Source: Branchiostoma floridae (Eukaryota; Chordata; Leptocardii; Amphioxiformes; Branchiostomatidae). From it: a stretch of DNA of 64,000 nucleotides. Both the position numbers and the translations under genes were made by a program. The stretch covers positions 5,543,258 to 5,607,257 of the forward strand of contig NC_049984.1 in NCBI RefSeq assembly GCF_000003815.2, read 5' to 3'. The notes beneath the pieces were generated by a model. It did no database searches. It was not told where the DNA came from and saw nothing but the letters and a program-made list of their open reading frames with translations. Shown here one piece after another: positions 56,881-64,000 of the stretch; within the stretch, counting starts at the first letter, position 1, and every line of letters starts with the position of its first letter.

Positions 56881-57232
56881 CTGAGCTGTTTGCGTGAAGA
56901 TTTTTTGTGTCATCCGTGCTGGAAAAGTTTTCTTTGCTCAGTTGCCGTCCATGTTTACGTCTTTGCATCCTGGGAAGTTTAGACAGATCTCACTTTTTTC
57001 TGGGGGCGTTGATGTCAAACAACTTTTGATATTTCCAATCAAATAAAAATATAGATACAACACGGATATTTGATATACTATAATTAATGTTATAGATATA
57101 AAATATTATTGTTCATTCAAATTTTCTTCTTGTATGTACGGACAATTATTTATCTTAAAAAAGAGTCCTCCGTTGTATAATCGTTTGGTCCAACGCACAG
57201 GGTGCAAAGTTCAGGGCCAAGGAGAGGACAAC
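56881..57232. promoter_or_regulatory. shared divergent promoter region of TRIQK and ACSF3
   Basis: Between the TRIQK non-coding exon donor and the ACSF3 start codon there are about 350 bp. The segment holds a GC-richer part (56,930-57,010, with CATCCTGGGAA) and an AT-rich part next to ACSF3. Transcription starts cannot be read directly. Confidence 0.5.
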
Positions 57233-60200
57233 ATGCTGCTTCGAATCTTCACTTCCAGGGTTAGATTTAACCTCCCTACAACTGTTTACCTCAAGAACGC
57301 GGCAGTTTTTACTCAAAATGGCGTCTACTTCTCCTCATCATCAACTCAAGGAACCCCTGTTTTCCTCAGAGCGCAGAAATATGCCGACAGGACGGCTATC
57401 ATCGACCGAAACGGGTCACACTCGTATCTGGACTTGCTCCAACAAGGTTGCCTCCTCTCACAGAAGATATCCTCAGTTCTGGGTACCAGTGACGACGTGA
57501 AGGGGGCGAGGATAGCCTTCCTGTGTCCAAATGATGTGTCTTATGTCATCTCCCAGTGGTCTGCTTGGATAAGTGGCGGCGTGGCCGTTCCTTTATGTAA
57601 AACCCACCCCGTACCGGAGTTAGAATATGTTCTCTCAGATTCTCAAGCTTCCCTCCTCATGTACACAGAAGACTACGCAGATAAAGCTGCCATCATAACG
57701 GAAAACTCGGACATCAAACCTCTCATGTTGAAGAGAGAGAACTACATACAAAGGGAGAATTCAGAGATGAAGACCAAGATGGGAGAATGTGTGGATATCC
57801 TCCTGGACTTGGGAAGTCGTAGCTGGAAGGACAGAGGTGCGATGATAATATACACCAGTGGGACCACGGGTAGACCCAAAGGTGTGCTGACCACTCACAA
57901 AAATCTGCAAGCTCAGGTAAGTTATTTGTTTTGTATGTTTGATATAAACAGTTAACGGCATAAGACAATGAGCTAGCTGAATCAAGTATGAACCAGAAAT
58001 AATGAAGTATGTCAATCTGTTTTTAACCAAGGAGTTTCTTTTGATTATAACCTCCATTAAAACCTCCTTGTCTCCATGAAATAAACATAGTTTGTTTATG
58101 ACTCAGGGGTCTTCACCTTTGATATATTACCCACACTTCCAGATGCTACCCATGTGTAGGTGGAGCCATGAACATAATGCTTATTAATGAACTACAAAGT
58201 AATTAAGAAAAATGTGACACTCTTAGTATTTCACACCTCTAGGTTTGAATTTCACAGATCTTCAAACTCTTGTTCTGATTGTTCTTCTCAGGTAGAGGCG
58301 ATGGTTGAGACCTGGGAGTGGTCTCACACAGACGTTATCCTGCACGTCCTGCCCCTGCACCACGTCCATGGGATCGTCAACTGTCTGATGTGTCCGCTGT
58401 GGTCGGGAGCCATGGTCACCATGATGGAGCAGTTCAGCGCGGAAAACGTCTGTGGACCAGTTTGCATCTAGTAGTAGTATTTCAGATTTTTAGATATTTG
58501 TGGTGTTTTTATGTTTTATGTGAGATGAAGTTTTTGTCATATTTAGGCAGAAATATTTTTGTACAGTGAAACTTGTATAAGCGACCACGTCCATAAAATG
58601 ACCATGTATGTTCATCCTTTAAATATTGCAACCTCCTGGGAAAAGTTTCCAGCCAATGTATTATTGAGATTTTTAACTTCATGTATGTAGAGTGTGCCCA
58701 TGTCCTTTGTGTCGATGGAAGTTAGACAACCAGGTAATAAGATATGCCAAATAGCAATTATGCAAGCAAATGGATATTATCAAGCAACTAGATATGAACA
58801 TGTACTTTAGTAGTGAAAAGAAGACTTTAAAGAAATCTGTATCATTGAGCTTTATTTTGTATGCCACAGACGTGGAAGGCCCTTCTGAGTGCCTCCCTCC
58901 TGTCGCAGTGGTCAGACTCTGTCTCCCAGAGGATGAATGTTTTTATGGCCGTGCCCACCATCTACGCCAAGATGATCGAACACTATGACAAACACTACAC
59001 CAAACCACGTGTCAGGGACTACGTCAAAGCTGTCTGTAGGGAGAAGGTTAGGTGAGTCAACTGTTTGTTTGTATCACATACCAGTAACCGGTAAGCTGTG
59101 TAAACATGACACACCAGTTCTGTACATTTAATAATATCAAGCTATGTAAAACCAGATGGTTTGATTCAATCAAACGGGATGGATACCTACTCTTATTGCC
59201 GAGTCTGTTGCATACTTTGACAAGCTCAAAGGTGTGGCTGTCCTCAAACACAAGACGTCCGCTTTACTTCCCAACCCTATTAAACTGAAGCAAGGTACCC
59301 TAGGAAAAAGGTGCCATTCTTAATACAGCTCAATTCCAAAATGCTCGTTTTGCAGCACCAATAGTTGTAGAAAGTTCTTGTCAGTCTCCATAGAACCTAG
59401 GTTTTTCCATTTACAATGCATTTAGGACTGAAAATGCATAGCTTGATAATTGATTTGATAACCAACCTTGTGTATCCACTTTATATCACCTATGGTGGCA
59501 TTTGGGTTTATTTATTTCTACTTTTATTTTACTTGCCTGTTACATTATCTTCTTGCAAGTACATGTATCCAAGAACCAGGGAAATGAATTAGTATGGCCT
59601 GATCAATTGCGTTCAATGATATTTACCAATGACACGTTTAGAAATGTTGTTGGAGGGTTACGTCAGGACATGTCAACCAGAGTAGTGGTAAGTCAGCACT
59701 TTACTAGGTGACACCCTATTTGTCAAGACGATAATTGCTCCTACTGCCTGATTATGATGTAGATATAGAGTCCGTTTCTAACGTGGATTTCTTCACGTGA
59801 TAAAAGGCAGGTAACCAATCATGTGAAGACAGCCACGTGAAACACCTTAGGGGTCAGTAAATAGGACTTTTGACCCCTATATCTATAGACCAGGCTCTTT
59901 TGTTGGTACAAACAAGTTAGCATTCAGACACGTTTTTGCCTGGATTTTATGGCTACTTTTGGTTTTGATACTATGAATTTTTTTAAGTTTGCAAGTTGAT
60001 CTGAAACTTTGCTGTATAGTGAAAATAAAGAGTTTGCAATATCCTTGAGTTTGCACTTGAAACACTATAGAAGTACAATGGAAAACAAGGCAAGTTGTTC
60101 TTGTTGGTTTGGTTGTTGACTCAGAATCTAAAGGTTCTAGGTTTGAATCCAGAGCAGAATCCAACAATGTGCCCTAGGAAAAGACACTTTCCACCTATGT

Positions 60201-63200
60201 CATCACTGTACTGAGCTAAAAATGAGTGCCTAGCTTTGGTTGTAGGGACATCTTCTCGGATGGGATTTATAACTGGAGGTGCCTCACATATTAAGGAGGC
60301 ACACCTTTTTTGTGCACGCACACCACACTTTATGAAAAAAAGTAGGGGTTGATTCCGGTGGGAGTGGATCAAACATTACAGTCTGTTCTTCAGCATCTTA
60401 TATGTAATGTACAACTTTATATATGTCTATTTTTTTCCTTCTTGGTCAATTACACCATTTTGCCCCAAATATCCGAGAAGTGAAATTGTTATACGGTTTC
60501 CATATTTCAGACTGATGGTGTCGGGTTCCGCTGCCCTGCCGCAGCCAATCATGGAGCGGTGGGAGGAGATCACGGGACACCGGCTGCTGGAGCGATACGG
60601 CATGACGGAGATCGGCATGGCACTGTCCAACCCTCTCCACGGAGACAGGCGCGCTGGTCAGCTCTCGTCACTATCTCATTTTTGTTCCTATATGTATATA
60701 GCTCTGGCCCTGCTTGATTGTGAATGTTGAATTTTGCAGAGAGGACAAAGGAAACTTAGCAGCTACAAATGTATAATAGGTTTGGATAGAAGGCTACCTC
60801 TAATCATAGCTACTGAGTCTCCTTCATGCTCCCTACTATAGGTCTGGCCCTGCTTGATTGGGGACCGTTTGGCATTTGAATATTTCATGGAACGTTGCAG
60901 AGAGGATTAAAGAAACTTGGCAGCTCTGATAGGTTTGGATACATGGCTAGTTACAGCTACTGAGTCTCCTTTGTCTGCTGGAGCGATATGGCATGAAGGA
61001 TTGACAATGCATAACTTGATAATTGTTAATTATGACAGACAGGCGAAAAAAAATCTGGTCCAGGATTGAAACAGAACATGGACACACAAGTAAACTTCTT
61101 CTGCCCTTTGCTTTGTACCTGTACCAGCTTGCTAGATGCCTGATTGTCAAATATAATCTAGCAAGACAACCATGNNNNNNNNNNNNNNNNNNNNNNNNNN
61201 NNNNNNNNNNNNNNNNNNNNNNNNNNNNNNNNNNNNNNNNNNNNNNNNNNNNNNNNNNNNNNNNNNNNNNNNNNTTTTCTGGAGTGGCGACACTGGTTTT
61301 CACGTAGTTTACACGTTTTAATAATCAAACTGTGTGTAAGTTTGACGGCATGGTCGAGCCTGTTACTGTCTGTAAAATATTGAACAGATTTTGTTATTTT
61401 CTGAAGATCTGGTTGTGTTTTCCAGTGATAGAAATCATTGACTGTTGGGTACTGTTTCGGTAGAAAGAATCAAACTGTTTTGTATAGTTTGACGGCAGTA
61501 ACCTTGTCATTTTCTGAAGACCTGGTTCTTTGTTACAGCTATGGAAAGCATTAAACTGTTGGTTACTTTTATGACATTGAGTCTTTGTGTCTTAATCCTC
61601 TCTAATCCCCTTGGCAATTAGCACAGTGTGTGATCCGACCAGTGGTGCAGAAAAAGTGTTGGATTATCCAAAAAGTGTGGTACTATCCAAAAAGTGTGGT
61701 ATTATCTTATGCAAATTTTACATAATCCCACACTTTTTGGATAGTACAACACTATGTGGATATAATCACAGTAATTGAAGGGCTCCCATTGGCTGAGGGG
61801 TAGTGGCCATGTTCTAATTTATTAAATTCAATGAAACCTGTATGTCAATGACTAAGAATACATAGTATGAGAGAGTACAAACACTATATACACTCGGCAC
61901 AAAAAGTTCGGAATATCAACTTTGGTATATCATATTTCCGTTATTTATGCATCAATTTCAATGTATTATATATCAATAGAAAGCTTGTGTCATTTTCTTT
62001 CCTATGGTATCAAACTTATTATGATTGTAAACACATGAAACGAGCACAAGGCCTGCTTACGTGAGTGGGTCAGGAAAAAAAAGTGCCCAAATTCCCCTAC
62101 TTCTGTTCAACACTGTCACTGCATCGTCCTGTTGATATTGGCGCGTGTGTCACTGGTTCAATCAATCCTCTTTCCACCTTACATTTGGTATACGGAACAT
62201 ACAAGGTTTTAGCAAACTTGAGTAGAGTATATCTGCCCTTTCGATAGTTGGATGGCAGAATCAAAGCGTGGATGCGGCAAGGAGAACCGCACGCTGACAC
62301 GGCAAGAGCAAATTTCAGCGTTTGGTGGTGGAGGCAGCGTCATGGTGTGGGGCGGTATAACTACCATAGGGTAAACAAGACTCGTCATCATTCCAGGCAA
62401 ATTAATGTGATGGCATATGGGGACACCATCCTCCATCCAATAGCAACATTCTACCTCTTCAATATTGGACCAAATGCCATTCTGCAAGATTACAACACCA
62501 GTCCACACAGAGCAAAGACCATTGGATGCTGGAGCACAGTCTTAGGGTGGAATAGCCTTCCTACGGCTTATGGCTAGCACTCGATTGATCACCTCTTGCC
62601 ATAGTTCAGATTTTTTGCTTGAATAAAGAGTAATAATAGCTTTGATTGACATGTCCTGTTTATTCGACTTGCCTTCATTCACAAGTCAATACTGACGGAA
62701 GAAAATGAGCAGAATGGAGTGATTGACTTTAGTAGTTATTTTGGCACTTTATCTTAGTTTGTGACCCCCTGTACATAAGCAGGCCAGGTGCTCGTTCCAT
62801 GAATTTACACTCATAAAATACTCTATTCAGATATGCTAAAAATAAACTTGGATGTTCTGTATACCAAACGTTAGGTGATAAAAGGATTGATTGAATCATT
62901 GTCACCCGCGGCCATAACAAAGGTTGAACCGGACGATACAGTTTTGAACAGAAACGGGGGAATTTGGGCACTTTTTTGTCGTGACCCACTCACGTTAGCA
63001 GGCCTAGTGTATGTTCCATGAGTTAACAATGATAATGAGTTTGATGCCATTGGAAAGAAAATCATGCAAGCTTTCTATATATACATAATACATTGAAATT
63101 GATGCAGAAACAACATAAATATGATTGATATTCCAAACTTTTTGTGCTGAGTGTATATAAATGCATTTTGTAGGAAGACACAAATATCAAAATTTCGTAA

Positions 63201-63696
63201 AGGCCCAATTGGAAACCTTGGATAAAGCCATGTGTCAGATTTTTGTGATGCTTTTACCAAAATTGTAATGTTATGGCTGCTCTGTTAATCAGTATGCTTC
63301 TTGAAGGCTTGAACGTGGACATCAGGGATTTTTCTTATCCACTCAGCCTTGTCCCCCATGAGTGAGCAAAGCCCCGCTGTGGTGATGTTACTGCGTTGGG
63401 CATTCCTTTTCAGGTCGTTGATGAAGGTTGTGCGCTTTCTGTTGGCTCCCAGAGGATAAGCTGGCTGGTTATCAGTTCTGTATGTCACACACAGTGTTTG
63501 AGATGTATTCACTATGTCTCAAACATTATGCTTGGAGTTGGACATTTTTTATATCTCCTTACCCTACAGGTGAGCCCAGGTATGGAGGAGCAGGAAGGAG
63601 AACTGCTAGTGAAGGGTCCAGGTGTGTTCAAGCAGTACTGGAACAGGCCAGACGCAACGACAGAGGCCTTCACTCCAGATGGGTGGTTCAAGACAG
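57233..63696 (+). CDS. ACSF3: ACSF3, mitochondrial malonyl-CoA synthetase (partial)
   Basis: ACSF3 activates malonate (and methylmalonate) to CoA esters in the mitochondrial matrix and feeds mitochondrial fatty-acid synthesis. Visible coding exons are 57233-57916, 58292-58447, 58870-59051, 60511-60656 and 63570-63696, with phases 0, 0, 2, 1 at the first four joins. The start chosen ([14 protein letters not shown]) gives an Arg-rich, acid-free leader fitting a mitochondrial signal; an upstream in-frame ATG at 57,134 would add an acidic stretch. ANL motifs seen are [11 protein letters not shown] at residues 207-217, [25 protein letters not shown] and [13 protein letters not shown]. The exon for the region after the latter (human SVGTPLPG...) is missing, probably lost in the gap at 61,175. 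The last visible exon has EGELLVKGP and DGWFKTG, and the C-terminal part lies beyond the window. Confidence 0.93.
58717..58800. repeat. dispersed CAACTGGATATGATTT-family copy
   Basis: GTTAGACAACCAGGTAATAAGATATGCCAAATAGCAATTATGCAAGCAA and CAAGCAACTAGATATGA. A decayed copy of the family at 21,285 and 39,247, in an ACSF3 intron. Confidence 0.55.
60110..60262 (+). repeat. tRNA-derived SINE fragment
   Basis: B-box-like GGTTTGAATCC at 60,140-60,150, then the body GTGCCCTAGGAAAAGACACTTTCCACCTATGTCATCACT and AAATGAGTGCCTAGC, as in 32,088-32,905. More diverged than that copy. It lies in an ACSF3 intron. Confidence 0.7.
60701..61000 (+). repeat. intronic tandem duplication carrying an ACSF3 exon fragment
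   Basis: Units start at 60,701 and 60,841 with GSTCTGGCCCTGCTTGATTG and share GCAGAGAGGA, GGAAACTTAGCAGCT and ACAGCTACTGAGTCTCCTT. At 60,975-61,000 the 26-base CTGCTGGAGCGATATGGCATGAAGGA repeats exon sequence 60,584-60,609 (two differences). It is therefore a copied piece of the LERYGM motif exon. Confidence 0.8.
61175..61274. other. assembly gap of 100 N
   Basis: Exactly 100 N, a placeholder for unknown length. It lies in the ACSF3 gene where at least one exon is expected but not found. Confidence 0.99.
61620..61755. repeat. CCAAAAAGTGTGG inverted repeat
   Basis: ATCCAAAAAGTGTGGTACTATCCAAAAAGTGTGGTATTATC is followed by the inverted CCCACACTTTTTGGATAGTAC. Small fold-back segment, possibly a MITE core. 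Boundaries are uncertain. Confidence 0.55.
61891..63153 (+). mobile_element. Tc1-like transposon with very long inverted ends
   Basis: Starts CACTCGGCACAAAAAGTTCGG and ends CCAAACTTTTTGTGCTGAGTG, inverted with few mismatches, with TATA next to both ends (TA target). Similarity between the arms continues inward for some 350 bases, through GAGTGGGTCA, AAAAGTGCCCAAATTCCCC and TTTGGTATACRGAACAT. In the middle (about 62,250-62,580, + strand) broken frames read [24 protein letters not shown] and GPNAILQ with HTEQRP, the second half of a Tc1 DDE transposase. Stops and frameshifts are present, and the first half of the gene is absent, so the element is dead. Confidence 0.88.
63285..63467 (-). pseudogene. 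protein-like open fragment, origin unknown
   Basis: The minus frame reads [19 protein letters not shown] followed by [38 protein letters not shown] and a stop. Composition and codon use look protein-like rather than random, and it sits just beside the Tc1-like element but outside its ends. It may be the tail of another mobile element or a captured exon. I recognise no family. Confidence 0.3.
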
Positions 63697-64000
63697 GTCA
63701 GCCTCTCAGTTTAACTTTTGTTCAATATTCAAAATACCTCAGGGTATGCTTGAATGACCACAGAAACAGCCTTGTGGATTTCGTTCATTTTATCTTATTT
63801 TACCGGGGTTCATAGCCTGCTTTCTTTGCATTTGGTAGATTCAAGACAGGCAGTTTTAACACCTTGATACCTTTCTGTCACTATCTCTCAGTTTCAGAGG
63901 ATCCTTGCCACAAAACCAGCAGTTCTCGAAAACTAGTTTTCTCTTGCAATGTGTGTGTGTGAGTTCAAAGAAAGTCGTATTCAACATTATTAGAGTCTTT

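Noticed and set aside
59502-59711. Open frame ending near a GTAAGT donor in an ACSF3 intron
   Set aside because: No matching ACSF3 segment is missing at that place, and the exons on either side join directly in phase 2.

Overview
The window looks like a piece of a cephalochordate (amphioxus, Branchiostoma-like) nuclear genome. Five genes with GT-AG introns can be read and at least four have clear animal orthologs. The protein matches fit a deuterostome or basal chordate, the spacers are packed with short fold-back elements and SINEs, and two runs of exactly 100 N mark scaffold gaps. The genus is an inference from this pattern, not a search result.

Layout. 1-13,040 is repeat-rich non-coding DNA upstream of the last exon (13,041-13,502, +) of a PMEPA1/LDLRAD4-type gene, a NEDD4-ligase and SMAD adaptor of TGF-beta signalling; a possible short alternative first exon lies at 10,451-10,468. 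13,503-22,892 is its presumed 3' UTR plus spacer. 22,893-40,386 (-) is UTP4 (cirhin), a WD40 protein of the small-subunit processome, in 21 coding exons, one running into an assembly gap. It is head-to-head with CHTF8 (41,208-42,565, +), a subunit of the alternative CTF18-RFC clamp loader. The same divergent UTP4/CHTF8 pair is known in human. 46,591-52,087 (+) is a five-exon gene for a 307-residue predicted type II membrane protein that I do not recognise, with six cysteines confined to its C-terminal domain. Convergent to it is TRIQK (54,491-56,306, -), a small tail-region membrane protein of the endoplasmic reticulum, itself head-to-head with ACSF3 (57,233 onward, +), mitochondrial malonyl-CoA synthetase, which runs off the right edge.

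The non-coding part holds many mobile elements: a Tc1-like transposon with very long inverted repeats and a ruined transposase (61,891-63,153), a hAT-type MITE with an exact 8-bp target duplication (10,787-11,218), a family of about 330-bp CAGGG...CCCTG fold-back elements built from reiterated short words, palindromic TA-flanked MITEs, tRNA- and 5S-headed SINEs, and a LINE reverse-transcriptase tail. Several local duplications have copied pieces of exons into neighbouring introns (UTP4 exons 11 and 13, an ACSF3 motif, and the PMEPA1 splice acceptor). No CRISPR array, operon, complete tRNA gene or rRNA gene was seen, and no complete new biological system could be demonstrated.
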